DNA from: Treponema sp.
GTDB lineage: Bacteria > Spirochaetota > Spirochaetia > Treponematales > Treponemataceae
NCBI GenBank assembly: GCA_017381365.1
Contig: JAFOCI010000015.1
Location: 1 to 64,000 of the forward strand
DNA: 64,000 bases
Direction: 5' to 3'
Positions 53,208 through 62,374 of this stretch are shown here, piece by piece. Both the position numbers and the translations under genes were made by a program. Under the pieces are notes generated by a model. It was not told where the DNA came from and made no database searches. It was given only the letters and a program-made list of their open reading frames with translations. The stretch's first letter is position 1, and every line of letters begins with the position of its first letter.

Positions 53208-53813
53208 TCTGAACATCATTTCCATTTTTGAAAGAATTGAATCAATTTTTTCGCCGTAAAGCTTGTCTGTTGCCCATACACCAGCCAGGTCAAAAATTGT
53301 TTCCGCAAATTTTGTCTTGTGAACCCATCTGTAACGAGGATCAATTAATTCCTGATTCAAAGGAACGTCTTCTGTTGTAGCGTATGCCTGCAGATGCTGA
53401 ATATGAGCCCGAACCCCCAGCTGTTCTGTTTCAAACCATTCTCCTGGATGTTCTGCATCCATAGCGCCAAGACCACAGTAATTATGCATTTCTGGAACAA
53501 CAAGATTTCCAAAACTAAGATAACCTGTTTCAAGGCACATCTGGGCAAAAGCACAATCGGAATTTATATTCTCTTTTGCGGCTTCTTCAATATAATACTG
53601 AGCAAACTGCACTATTTGTTCTTTATCTGCATCTGTACGGACAGAAACAAAATAATCTGCAAGCTGCTGAGCATTCAAAACAGGTTCACCCAAAAGTCTT
53701 CTGGAAATTGTGAGTTCCTGCCCTTTTTTCTGCTGAACTGACTGACATGAAAAGAAAATAAAAACTACACTTGCTGCTAAAAGGGTTTTAATGATTGATT
53801 TAATATATTTCAT
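53205..53813 (-). CDS. GH73-type glucosaminidase lipoprotein (Bax/FlgJ-like)
   Basis: 202 aa with a lipobox (SVVFIFFSC, Cys near 23). The GH73 catalytic Glu is in FAQMCLETGYLSFGN near 93-103, followed by HNYCGLGAMD and the ending DLAGVWATDKLYGEKI. It probably cuts the glycan strands of peptidoglycan in the periplasm. A similar domain matures flagellar channels in FlgJ. Full family length. The promoter is upstream in AT-rich sequence; no clear ribosome binding site. Confidence 0.88.
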   Translation of the reverse strand: MKYIKSIIKTLLAASVVFIFFSCQSVQQKKGQELTISRRLLGEPVLNAQQLADYFVSVRTDADKEQIVQFAQYYIEEAAKENINSDCAFAQMCLETGYLSFGNLVVPEMHNYCGLGAMDAEHPGEWFETEQLGVRAHIQHLQAYATTEDVPLNQELIDPRYRWVHKTKFAETIFDLAGVWATDKLYGEKIDSILSKMEMMFR

Positions 53814-53899
53814 ACTTATTTTTCGGTTTTTTTTAAAATTTATTTAATTTTTCAGATTTATTGTGCAGAAATCACCATGTTACACACTTTATATATGTG

Positions 53900-54553
53900 A
53901 TGGAAAATAAAATTAAACCAAACGTGCGGGAACTTGCACTAAAACACGGACTATCATTTCTTACAGATCAGGAACTGATAATGGTAATACTGGGCACAGG
54001 AACAAAACAATTTCCTGTTGATATACTTTCTGAAAAAATAACTCATGCATTAAACAGTTCTAACTGGGAAAACACAATTGAAAATCTGATGCACATAAAG
54101 GGGGTTGGAAGAAGCAAAGCTCTTGCCATTGCCTGCGCCCTGGAACTGGGAAAACGACGGAACAGCCACAAGGACGCAAAAATCCGCTCTGCCAGAGATA
54201 TTCTCCCGTTCGTAAAAAATTACTCGATTCAACAGAAGGAACATTTTTTGTGCATTACTTTAAACGGGAGCCATGAAATCATCCAGATACGCATAGTTTC
54301 CATAGGAACTATAAACAGAACTATTGTTCATCCACGGGAAATATTTTCAGAAGCACTTATGGAAAACGCGGCGGCAATAATTGTCTGCCATAATCATCCT
54401 TCTGGCAACTGCGAACCTTCTGAACAAGACATTGAAACTACAAAAATTATAAAATGTTCTGCCGACATTCTGGGAATACCTTTGCTTGACCACATAATTT
54501 TTTCTGAAAATAATTATTTCAGCTTTGTAGAGAACAAATTGCTGTGTTCGTAG
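53900..54553 (+). CDS. radC: RadC-family JAB-domain protein
   Basis: 217 aa from the ATG at 53900. An N-terminal helix-hairpin-helix part (HIKGVGRSKALAIACALELGKR, in part, near 73-94), then the JAB/MPN metal site: HNHPSGNCEPSEQDIETT (in part) near 166-184, with His, His and the later Asp. Family function is debated; the original link to DNA repair is weak. A reading from 53861 adds 13 residues from the AT-rich leader. It is 35 bp upstream of the PEGA gene. Confidence 0.9.
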   Translation: MENKIKPNVRELALKHGLSFLTDQELIMVILGTGTKQFPVDILSEKITHALNSSNWENTIENLMHIKGVGRSKALAIACALELGKRRNSHKDAKIRSARDILPFVKNYSIQQKEHFLCITLNGSHEIIQIRIVSIGTINRTIVHPREIFSEALMENAAAIIVCHNHPSGNCEPSEQDIETTKIIKCSADILGIPLLDHIIFSENNYFSFVENKLLCS

Positions 54554-54584
54554 TATAATATAACTGCTTAAACAGGCGGGGTTT

Positions 54585-54938
54585 ATGAAAAGATTTTCAA
54601 TGTTTTTTATTTTGCTGCTCTTCATCTACTGTATTTTTGCACAGTCTCAGAATTCATTTTTAATTCCAGAACGCAAAATTCAGATTGACGAAAGCCAGAC
54701 TGAAATAACTGTAAGAACAAACGTCAAAGGCTGTTCCGTTTATCTGAATGGAATATACAAAGGAACAACGCCTCTTAAAATAAAAAATCTGATTACCGGA
54801 AATTATGAGCTGAAACTTGAAAAAACTGACTATGCTCCTGCAAAGGCCTTCATCAAGGTTGTAAGGGGAATTTCCTACGATTATCTTATTCAGATGAAAA
54901 AAAATGAATTTAATGCAGATAATTTGCAAAACCAGTAA
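54585..54938 (+). CDS. PEGA-domain exported protein
   Basis: 117 aa with a signal peptide (FFILLLFIYCIFA-QS). The PEGA domain is at about 45-100: VKGCSVYLNGIYKGTTPLKIKNLITGNYELKLEK (in part), the usual beta-sandwich fold that binds surface proteins or peptidoglycan-associated partners. Ribosome binding site GCGGGG. TATAAT lies 35 nt upstream. It precedes the HtrA gene by 21 bp, and the HtrA gene has its own promoter inside this gene's 3' end. Confidence 0.85.
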   Translation: MKRFSMFFILLLFIYCIFAQSQNSFLIPERKIQIDESQTEITVRTNVKGCSVYLNGIYKGTTPLKIKNLITGNYELKLEKTDYAPAKAFIKVVRGISYDYLIQMKKNEFNADNLQNQ

Positions 54939-54952
54939 TATTTCACTAGAAT
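54924..54952 (+). promoter_or_regulatory. Leaderless promoter of the HtrA gene
   Basis: TTGCAA (54924-54929), 17 bp, TAGAAT (54947-54952), 7 nt, ATG at 54960. No ribosome binding site. The -35 box lies in the last codons of the PEGA gene. Confidence 0.65.
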
Positions 54953-54959
54953 TGAATGT

Positions 54960-56216
54960 ATGAAGCTTTATACTAAATCCCAGCTTATTTTCTGTACCGT
55001 TATTGGAATGGCAATTGCCGCCGGAGTTTCTTCTGTCATCTCTTTCAATTCAAGAAAAAATGAGAGCGCACAGAGCAGCAGTTCAAAAGAAACACATGAA
55101 ATTTCTGCATCATCATCAGAGTTTGTGAACATTGAAAATACAGAATCAGACATAAATTCATTTCCTGTGTCGTCAGACACAACATATACATTGGACGAAA
55201 AACAGAACATTTCAATTTATGAAAAATGCAGTCCTGCTGTTGTGAACATCAACACTCAGGTTACTGGCGTAAACTGGTTTCTTGAACCTATAATTCAAGA
55301 TGGCGGTAGCGGTTCTGGTTCAATAATTGACAAACTGGGCTATGTTCTTACAAATGTTCATGTAATCAAAAATGCATCCAAAATCTACGTTTCACTTTCT
55401 GATGGAACTCAGTATGAAGCTCAGATTATCGGGCAGGATGCTGACAGTGACCTTGCGGTTATAAAGTTCAATCCGCCACAGGGAACAGAACTTCAGACAA
55501 TACCTTTTGGAGATTCAACAAAGCTTAAGGTAGGACAGAAAGTTATTGCCATCGGAAATCCTTACGGTTTTGACAGAACAATGACAACAGGAATCATTTC
55601 TGCTCTTGGCCGTCCAATCAAAGATTCCAGCACAAACAGAATCATCCGCAATATGATTCAGACAGATACAGCCATAAACCCTGGAAATTCAGGTGGTCCT
55701 CTTTTAGACACGAACGGCAACATGATTGGTATCAATACAATCATTTATTCAAACAGTGGTTCCAGTGCAGGAATCGGTTTTTCTGTACCGGCAGAAACTG
55801 CAATCCGGGTTGCTTCTGATTTAGTGAAATACGGAAAAGTGCGCCGCGGAATTCTGGAAATTTCTGTAGTTCAGCTGAATAATACAATCGCAAACTATGC
55901 AAACCTTGATATTTCCCGAGGACTTCTTGTTTCTAGAACTACAAAAGGCGGAAACGCAGATAAAGCTGGTGTTATTCAGGGAACACAGGCAGTACGGTAC
56001 GGATACAGCAATTCTGTAATTTATCTTGGCGGTGACATCATTACAAAAATTGACAACATCAGCATTTCTTCTATTGCGGACTATTATTCTGCTTTGGAAA
56101 GCAAACGGCCTGGAGACAACGTAACTGTAACTCTTCACAGAAACAGAAAAGACAGAACAGTAATAATAAAGCTGGCTTCTCCAGATGAAATTCAAAAAAA
56201 TGAAACGATAATGTAA
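54960..56216 (+). CDS. HtrA/DegP-like periplasmic serine protease
   Basis: 418 aa. One N-terminal membrane anchor (FCTVIGMAIAAGVSSVISF), an acidic Ser-rich linker to about 80, and then the S1C protease: His in TNVHVIKNA near 130, Asp in SDLAVIKF near 162, Ser in NPGNSGGPLLD near 242. A single PDZ domain follows at about 310-405 (VTLHRNRKDRTVII at its end). It degrades or refolds damaged envelope proteins. A PDZ insertion (VRYGYSNSVIYLGGD) is unusual. It is 13 bp upstream of a large phosphatase gene. Confidence 0.94.
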   Translation: MKLYTKSQLIFCTVIGMAIAAGVSSVISFNSRKNESAQSSSSKETHEISASSSEFVNIENTESDINSFPVSSDTTYTLDEKQNISIYEKCSPAVVNINTQVTGVNWFLEPIIQDGGSGSGSIIDKLGYVLTNVHVIKNASKIYVSLSDGTQYEAQIIGQDADSDLAVIKFNPPQGTELQTIPFGDSTKLKVGQKVIAIGNPYGFDRTMTTGIISALGRPIKDSSTNRIIRNMIQTDTAINPGNSGGPLLDTNGNMIGINTIIYSNSGSSAGIGFSVPAETAIRVASDLVKYGKVRRGILEISVVQLNNTIANYANLDISRGLLVSRTTKGGNADKAGVIQGTQAVRYGYSNSVIYLGGDIITKIDNISISSIADYYSALESKRPGDNVTVTLHRNRKDRTVIIKLASPDEIQKNETIM

Positions 56217-56229
56217 AAGAAGTATCAGC

Positions 56230-58545
56230 ATGGTGACAGAAGATAGAAAAGCTTATGGAATAATCACAATAAAACCTCTATCCCAGTCGACTACAGATTA
56301 CTTTACTGACTGCAAAATAAAATCTGCTAGAATTTCTGTAAGCTGTTCAGATATAAAGCAATCGGAAGAACCTTTTGCCGACATAAATATCACCAGCTGC
56401 AATTTTAATTCTGTTGAAATTGGTAACATTCCTTCTGGTAAAAACCGCATAATCACAATTCAGTTCTTTGATGAAAATAAAAAAGAGCTGCCGTGCTGTC
56501 GCATCCGCGGAGTAACAGATATCTGTTCCGATAAAAATAATGTAGTTGCATTAGGAAATGAAACAACTTCCTACGGAAATGTAATCTATGCCCTTAAAGA
56601 CTTTTTTTCGGACCTTTCTGAACCTGGCGAAAAAACTGCCTGTGAACTTGAAAAACTGAAAAATGCCGTTGATTCTTCGGTTCATCCAATTCTTTACGAC
56701 TGGCAGACTCTTGCTGGCGGTTACATGGCATTTACGCCAATCAGAAACAAAAGCGATTACATACTTTCTACAGGCAGTTTAACCTTTGATTATCTTTTAA
56801 GCGACAAATTTACTGTTCATGTAGACGATCCGCTTTCTTCTGATGTTTACTGCAAAAAAGCAGGCAAAGGAAAAACAATCACAGGCATTGCTCCAGGAAC
56901 CTGGAATCTTTACGTAAAAAATTCAAAAGGAAATATTCTTGAAAAAAAGGAAATTTCCATAAAATCTGGTGAAACAAAAACTATGGGCCACCTTGAACAC
57001 AACGGAATTGCAATCCTTGTGAACAGAAAAAAACGATTTAATTTTATTCACTACTGGAACATTAACAATGCAGATTTTCCAGACACAAAATGGCCTGGCG
57101 AAAAATTTTCCAGAACAGTAGCTGCAGAAAATGCAGAAGCTTCCAGTTATTACGTAAAGAATTTCCGTGATTTTGAAAAGCTAAACTGTCTCATCACTAA
57201 CAGGCGCGGAAAAAAATTCTGTAAAAACGATATTGAAATCCGTTCAAAAGGCGTTTACATCATTCATGAAAACGGTGCAGAAAATCTTATTTCCGCCGGC
57301 GAAAAATATTCAGCTTCAATAAATCTAAGCGATTATCCTCTTTCAGAAGAAAATTTCAGAACCTTTTATTACGACGATTTTGAAAATCGCCAGATTATCA
57401 TGCTTTTTAATCCTGAAACATGGAACAAAAAAAATGTAACCTCTGCAAAAATTCAGTTTACAGCTGGTATCAATGACGTTTCAAGTTTTTGCGGTCCTTC
57501 CTGCAACATGAAAAAAGACAGCGAAACTGGCGTGTGGTATGCAGCAGTTCCTTACAGCGAATTAAGGGAAACAAATCAGTCTGGTCAGCCCACCTACAGA
57601 ATGAAAATAGACGATACTGACTTTGACTGTGCAGAAGCTTTGAACAGCATGGGACTTGGCGGCTATGTTTATACAAAATTCATTTCAAAAACGGCACAGA
57701 CTTCGTTGCCTTGCATTATTTACAACCGTCAGAAAAAAGACGAAATAATTAGTCGCCTTAAAGAAGAAAAACACTGTAAAACAATCCAGGAGTTTGACCT
57801 TTCAACAGAAGAAGGACAGATGGAACTTGCAAATTTCCGCCTTATTCCAGGAACAAAAAATATTTACCGCTCTTATCATCCTTATGCGCCATCAAAAACA
57901 GAATTTGAAACAGAGCCATACAGAATGTATTACATTGGTCTTTTGGGCGAAAAATACGGAATAAAAGCAGACATAAACGTTTCTGGAGATACTGAAATTG
58001 AACTTTCGGAAATAAAAATTTTTGACGGCAAATCTGAATGCATAAAAACTGCAGATTATGCGCCAGAATACTATAAATCTATTATCAGCGAATACAGAAA
58101 TAAGCCGGAAAATCAGAAACCTGTCATACTTTTAACAAAAGAAGACGGAAATTTTGGATATGACAGATGCTACTCCAATAGCAAATCCCCTGAATTTGCA
58201 GAAAACATTGCCGCCCTTGTAAAATTCATGAACAACGTAGAAGGACCGTATCAGCTGCACTGTGCAATCGGAACAGACCGCACAGGAATCGTATGTGCAA
58301 TTCTTTCGGGGCTTTGCGGAGCCACATACCAGCAGATAGAAGAAGACTACTGCGCCTCCAGAAAAATGGGCATTCTGGAATACCGCGGTCCAGGATGCGT
58401 GCGCTACGCCTTAGAAGAATTCATAGGTTCAGAAGATATTGATTCCGTAAAAAATCTGCAGAAAGCCATGATTGAAAGCCTTGTTGCAAAAAGCAGCATC
58501 ACAAGGGCAGAAGTTGAAAAGATGATTGAAAGGGTTGGATTGTAA
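56230..58545 (+). CDS. Large tyrosine-phosphatase family protein with starch-binding-like module
   Basis: 771 aa. C-terminal domain (about 530-760): NFRLIPGTKNIYRSYHPY is the entry motif, HCAIGTDRTGIV near 676 is the C-x5-R phosphate loop (HC-x5-R-T), and YRGPGC follows. The middle (about 255-350) reads FIHYWN, DTKWPGEKF, and the end VYIIHENGAEN, resembling a carbohydrate-binding module of the CBM26 (starch-binding) type; this is a weak resemblance. Both ends are beta-rich. The N terminus has no signal peptide (VTEDRKAYGIITIKP) despite the surface-type domains. It could be a truncated gene, or exported in another way. Ribosome binding site AAGAAG. 13 bp after the HtrA gene. Confidence 0.82.
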   Translation: MVTEDRKAYGIITIKPLSQSTTDYFTDCKIKSARISVSCSDIKQSEEPFADINITSCNFNSVEIGNIPSGKNRIITIQFFDENKKELPCCRIRGVTDICSDKNNVVALGNETTSYGNVIYALKDFFSDLSEPGEKTACELEKLKNAVDSSVHPILYDWQTLAGGYMAFTPIRNKSDYILSTGSLTFDYLLSDKFTVHVDDPLSSDVYCKKAGKGKTITGIAPGTWNLYVKNSKGNILEKKEISIKSGETKTMGHLEHNGIAILVNRKKRFNFIHYWNINNADFPDTKWPGEKFSRTVAAENAEASSYYVKNFRDFEKLNCLITNRRGKKFCKNDIEIRSKGVYIIHENGAENLISAGEKYSASINLSDYPLSEENFRTFYYDDFENRQIIMLFNPETWNKKNVTSAKIQFTAGINDVSSFCGPSCNMKKDSETGVWYAAVPYSELRETNQSGQPTYRMKIDDTDFDCAEALNSMGLGGYVYTKFISKTAQTSLPCIIYNRQKKDEIISRLKEEKHCKTIQEFDLSTEEGQMELANFRLIPGTKNIYRSYHPYAPSKTEFETEPYRMYYIGLLGEKYGIKADINVSGDTEIELSEIKIFDGKSECIKTADYAPEYYKSIISEYRNKPENQKPVILLTKEDGNFGYDRCYSNSKSPEFAENIAALVKFMNNVEGPYQLHCAIGTDRTGIVCAILSGLCGATYQQIEEDYCASRKMGILEYRGPGCVRYALEEFIGSEDIDSVKNLQKAMIESLVAKSSITRAEVEKMIERVGL

Positions 58546-58552
58546 GACTCCC

Positions 58553-58650
58553 CCGCACCTTTGCCAACGCCCCCGCACTCTGCCAACATAAAATCATTCT
58601 GCCATTTAATCCCGACAAAAATACCGAGCGTTAGCGGGGGCCGGAACACC
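58553..58650. repeat. GC-rich repeat with 20-bp tandem copies
   Basis: CCCCCGCACCTTTGCCAACG and CCCCCGCACTCTGCCAACA follow each other, and GAGCGTTAGCGGGGG at 58626-58640 shares the core of the repeats at 32601 and 46926. No ORF or promoter is seen in it. Confidence 0.5.
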
Positions 58651-58716
58651 CTTTGCAAATGAAACTTGTGCCCTTAAAATCTTAAATCTGGCATTCCAAA
58701 TTTTCCCCGTTAATGT

Positions 58717-58722
58717 TAAAAT
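58717..58722 (+). promoter_or_regulatory. Extended -10 box, leaderless start of uvrB
   Basis: TGTTAAAAT with TAAAAT at 58717-58722, then TATTCC and the ATG at 58729 (6-nt gap). A partial -35 box TTCCAA lies at 58694-58699 with the usual spacing. No ribosome binding site. Confidence 0.55.
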
Positions 58723-58728
58723 TATTCC

Positions 58729-60726
58729 ATGCGTAAGTTTGAAGTTGTTTCGCCTTTCCAGCCAAGCGGCGATCAGGGACAGGCAATAGATAGACTTGCA
58801 GAAGGATTTTTGCGGGGCGATAAATATCAGACGCTTAAAGGTGTTACAGGCTCCGGCAAAACTTTTACAATGGCAAAAATCATCGAAAAAGTTCAGCGGC
58901 CAACTTTAATCATAAGCCACAACAAAACTCTTTCTGCCCAGCTCTACAGAGAATTCAAATCGTTTTTTCCCAACAATGCAGTTGAATATTTCGTTTCATA
59001 TTACGACTATTACCAGCCGGAAGCCTATGTGCCAGCCCGGGACCTTTATATTGAAAAAGATGCTTCCATAAATAAAGAAATTGACCAGATGAAGATGGCG
59101 GCAACCTACAGTCTTATGGAACGACGGGACGTTATCGTCATTGCCACAGTTTCCTGCATCTACGGTCTTGGTATGCCAGAGCTTTATAAGAGCATGCGGG
59201 TTCATATTGAAAAAGGCGAAACGCTGGACACTCATAAACTTGCCCTTACACTTTCTCAGATTCAATATTCCAGAAACGACATGGTTCTTGAACGAGGCAC
59301 TTTCCGTATCAAGGGCGACGTTATAGAAATCTATCCACCTTACATGGAATTTGACGAAGCCTACCGAATTGAACTTGATTGGGATGAAGTTGTGCGAATC
59401 CGCCGATTCAACGTTATTTCCGGCAAAATCACAGAGGAACTGGACGAAACTACAGTTTACCCTGCAAAAAACTTTGTTGTTCCGCCTGACCAGCTTACCC
59501 TTGCCACAGACCGCATTCAAAAAGAACTGGAACTGCGCCTGGAAGAACTGAACTCCCAGAAAAAGCTTCTGGAAGCGGAACGCCTTAAAACCCGCGTAAC
59601 CTACGACATAGAAATGATGAAGGAAATGGGCTACTGCTCTGGAATTGAAAATTATTCCGCGCCAATCGCAGACCGCAAACCAGGCCAGCCACCGGCAACA
59701 CTTCTGCACTATTTTCCTTCTGACTTCCTTTGCATGATAGACGAAGCTCATGTCTCAGTGCCTCAGATTGGCGCAATGTATGAAGGCGACCGCAGCCGCA
59801 AACAGAATCTTGTTGACTTTGGATTCCGCCTGCCAAGCGCGCTGGATAACCGTCCGCTAAAAATTGATGAATTCACAAAAATGATGAATCAGGTCATCTA
59901 CGTAACGGCAACCCCACGCAAAGAAGAAATCAAGCAGTCCACTCAGGTAGTTGAGCAGCTCATCCGCCCAACAGGACTTCTTGACCCTATTATTGAAGTG
60001 CGCCCTACAGAAGGTCAGATGGAAGACATCTACCGCGAAATCAAGGAGCGTATAGCAAAAAAGGAGCGAAGCCTTGTCCTTACCCTTACAAAAAAAATGG
60101 CAGAGGATCTTACAGCCTATCTTCTTGATCTAGATTTAAAGGTAAAATACATCCATTCGGAAATTGACACCTTTGAGCGCGTTGAAATTCTAAAGTCCCT
60201 CCGCACCGGCGAAATCGATGTGCTCATCGGTATCAATCTTTTGCGAGAAGGAATCGATCTTCCGGAAGTCAGCTTTATTGCACTTTTAGATGCAGATAAA
60301 ATCGGATTCTTGCGCTCCACAACATCCCTGATTCAGATTATTGGCCGTGCAGCCCGCAACGCAGAAGGCATGGTTGTAATGTACGCAGACCGCATGAGTG
60401 ACGCAATGAAAGAAGCCATCGACGAAACAAAGCACCGCCGCTCAATTCAGGAAGCCTACAACAAGGAACACGGAATTACACCGCAGACCGTTAAAAAGCA
60501 GATTCAGGATATTCTGGAACACCAGCAGGAAGAAGCAGAAGAAACCGCCCGCATTACCGTTGACACCCTTAAAAAATCTGCAAACCTCTTTGACAAAAAG
60601 CAGCGCACAAAGCTGATTAATGCGCTCAAACAGGAAATGTCTGAATGTGCCGAACGCCTTGAATACGAACAAGCTGCCGCCCTCCGCGACCAGATAAAAG
60701 AAATCGAAGCACAATACGGAAAGTAA
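58729..60726 (+). CDS. uvrB: UvrABC system protein B
   Basis: 665 aa, canonical. Walker A GVTGSGKTFTMA near 39, the DNA-gripping beta-hairpin YYDYYQPEAYVP near 92, DEAH motif CMIDEAHVS near 340, motif VI IGRAARN near 540, and the UvrC/UvrA-binding UVR motif at the C terminus (LEYEQAAALRDQIKEIEA, near 640). It verifies damage in nucleotide excision repair. The mRNA is probably leaderless. The 3' part is GC-richer than its AT-rich neighbours. Confidence 0.97.
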   Translation: MRKFEVVSPFQPSGDQGQAIDRLAEGFLRGDKYQTLKGVTGSGKTFTMAKIIEKVQRPTLIISHNKTLSAQLYREFKSFFPNNAVEYFVSYYDYYQPEAYVPARDLYIEKDASINKEIDQMKMAATYSLMERRDVIVIATVSCIYGLGMPELYKSMRVHIEKGETLDTHKLALTLSQIQYSRNDMVLERGTFRIKGDVIEIYPPYMEFDEAYRIELDWDEVVRIRRFNVISGKITEELDETTVYPAKNFVVPPDQLTLATDRIQKELELRLEELNSQKKLLEAERLKTRVTYDIEMMKEMGYCSGIENYSAPIADRKPGQPPATLLHYFPSDFLCMIDEAHVSVPQIGAMYEGDRSRKQNLVDFGFRLPSALDNRPLKIDEFTKMMNQVIYVTATPRKEEIKQSTQVVEQLIRPTGLLDPIIEVRPTEGQMEDIYREIKERIAKKERSLVLTLTKKMAEDLTAYLLDLDLKVKYIHSEIDTFERVEILKSLRTGEIDVLIGINLLREGIDLPEVSFIALLDADKIGFLRSTTSLIQIIGRAARNAEGMVVMYADRMSDAMKEAIDETKHRRSIQEAYNKEHGITPQTVKKQIQDILEHQQEEAEETARITVDTLKKSANLFDKKQRTKLINALKQEMSECAERLEYEQAAALRDQIKEIEAQYGK

Positions 60727-60764
60727 ACAATACACTGAAATTCAACTCAATGCTTTTTTATGCC

Positions 60765-60793
60765 TTGACACTATTGCCCTATTCCTATATTCT
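60765..60793 (+). promoter_or_regulatory. rpmB promoter
   Basis: Consensus TTGACA (60765-60770) with TATTCT (60788-60793) at a 17-bp spacing, or TATATT (60786-60791) at 15 bp. The leader of about 35 nt holds the ribosome binding site ATAAGGTAGG. Confidence 0.75.
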
Positions 60794-60831
60794 ATTAAAA
60801 CTCACGTGAAAAACATAAGGTAGGTATAGAT

Positions 60832-61056
60832 ATGTCTAGAAGTTGTGATATTTGCGGTAAAGGCGTTCAGTACGGAAACAAAGTTTCAAAGTCTTTCAAC
60901 CACACAAAACGCACATGGCGTCCTAATTTGATGACTGTAAAAACTGATCTTGGCAACGGTGAAGTAAGAACTCTTAAGATTTGTACACGTTGTTTCAAGA
61001 GCGATTTCATTGTAAAGAAAGTTCGCGTACCAAAAACACCTGTAGAAGCTAAATAA
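60832..61056 (+). CDS. rpmB: 50S ribosomal protein L28
   Basis: 74 aa. SRSCDICGKGVQYGNKVSKS at the start has the CxxC zinc half-site, and TLKICTRCFKSD carries the second CxxC, so it is a zinc-binding L28. NHTKRTWRPNLMTVK is the family core. Stand-alone gene with its own promoter and a strong terminator. Confidence 0.95.
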   Translation: MSRSCDICGKGVQYGNKVSKSFNHTKRTWRPNLMTVKTDLGNGEVRTLKICTRCFKSDFIVKKVRVPKTPVEAK

Positions 61057-61070
61057 TTAGTTTCTAAAAA

Positions 61071-61102
61071 AAAAACCGCTTCAGACGTGGAGCGGTTTTT
61101 TA
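61071..61102 (+). terminator. rpmB terminator
   Basis: AAAAACCGCT / AGCGGTTTTT, 10-bp stem, 10-nt loop, then TTAATTT. Confidence 0.85.
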
Positions 61103-61140
61103 ATTTAACATAATCAAATTCGTTTCAGAAATATTTTCAT

Positions 61141-61260
61141 GGCGGCACCCCTTCGGGGTCGGTGCTTCCGGGGTTCGCTAACGCTCTAAGTCCTCGGTCA
61201 TCCGTAACCTTCGGTTACTACTTCCCTGCGGTCTTCGCCTGCGGCGCCCCTCCAGTACCT
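61141..61260. repeat. GC-rich repeat with multiple hairpins
   Basis: ACCCC-TTC-GGGGT, CGCTAACGCTC (61176-61186, inverse of the GAGCGTTAGCG core), GTAACC-TTC-GGTTAC and GCCTGCGGC. It sits between the rpmB terminator and the end of the convergent hydrolase gene. Confidence 0.55.
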
Positions 61261-61288
61261 GCCGCATCCGCACCTTCAAAAATGAAAA

Positions 61289-62248
61289 TCACAATTCCAG
61301 AACCTGTCCGTCAAAAGCCGGTCCCACAGAACCGCCCTCTTCTGTGATTTTCAAAAGGGCAGGAAAATCTTTCAGCTGCTCCTTTGCATAACTCCAGATT
61401 TCTTCATGAGTCATCAGATGACAGATGTGTATGAACCAGGTATGACGTGGCATCAGTTTTTCTGCCACATCCATAGCCTGCCGGAATCCAAAGTGAGTGG
61501 AATGAGGTTTTTCCCGCAATGCATCAATCACGCAATGTTCAATAATGCCGCCTGCTTTTTTTAATAACTCCAGGCTGCTTTCAGGAATAAAGCTGCAGTC
61601 AGTTAAATACGCAATGGAATGTATTTTTCCGTCCTGCTTTTTAACAGAAAAAATCCAGCCTGTTGTATCAAGTTCGCCATGCTTCATTGGAATTGGAGTG
61701 ACAGTCATATCGCCAAATTCTTCCGGCTTTTTATGTTCAATTTCTGCACAGTCCACAAGCCTCAGCTTTGGTTTTCCGCCGCCAATCTGCGTATTTTCTT
61801 TAAAAATGTAATCAAAGCGGCTTTTTACATCTCCAATCGTATTAAAATTTGCGTAAAGACAAATTCCTTTTCCTCCAGAAGCCTGAGCCAGCAGTTTAGG
61901 ATCAATTCCTGCATTTTCAGGATTCTTTTTTAACTCTTCAATCTTGTCACTTCCCAAAGTATGAGAAAAGATGCGGATGTCATCCAGTCCGTGCAGATGG
62001 TCCGCATGACTGTGGGTAAGAAGAACAGCATCAACGGCCATGATTTCGTTTTTTATTGCCTGAATTCTGAATTCAGGACCAACATCCACCAGCAGATGGG
62101 AAACCGATTCGTCATCATTTTTATTTGTAACGTAGGCACTGCACCTTAACCGCTTATCGTGATCATCATTTGATGTGCATACTCTGCATTTACAGGCTAT
62201 ACATGGAATTCCATGACTGGTGCCAGTCCCCAATAAAACCATCTTCAT
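61289..62248 (-). CDS. PhnP-like MBL-fold hydrolase (cyclic phosphodiesterase-like)
   Basis: 319 aa. The N terminus LLGTGTSHGIPCIACKCRVC is the PhnP-type opening with its Cys zinc knuckle (C-x4-C-x2-C pattern). The MBL zinc site THSHADHLHGLDD is near residues 77-89, with later HGELDTTGW and the final metal His near 265 (WFIHICHLMTHEE). PhnP hydrolyses phosphoribosyl cyclic phosphate; relatives cut other cyclic nucleotides. No phn genes are near, so the substrate is not known. Ribosome binding site GAGGA, -10 box TATAAT 23 nt upstream. Confidence 0.9.
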   Translation of the reverse strand: MKMVLLGTGTSHGIPCIACKCRVCTSNDDHDKRLRCSAYVTNKNDDESVSHLLVDVGPEFRIQAIKNEIMAVDAVLLTHSHADHLHGLDDIRIFSHTLGSDKIEELKKNPENAGIDPKLLAQASGGKGICLYANFNTIGDVKSRFDYIFKENTQIGGGKPKLRLVDCAEIEHKKPEEFGDMTVTPIPMKHGELDTTGWIFSVKKQDGKIHSIAYLTDCSFIPESSLELLKKAGGIIEHCVIDALREKPHSTHFGFRQAMDVAEKLMPRHTWFIHICHLMTHEEIWSYAKEQLKDFPALLKITEEGGSVGPAFDGQVLEL

Positions 62249-62374
62249 ATTTATTCCTCAATTTTTACATTATAATACTGTATCTTTTCATTGAATAGAA
62301 ATAAAAATAATATTATTATTACAGTGATAAAGGTTGTTCAAAAAAATGACCTCTAAAATTTACAGGAGTTTTAA

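Noticed and set aside
58996..59751. Minus-strand ORF of 251 aa inside uvrB
   Set aside because: Pure antisense shadow of a conserved coding region.
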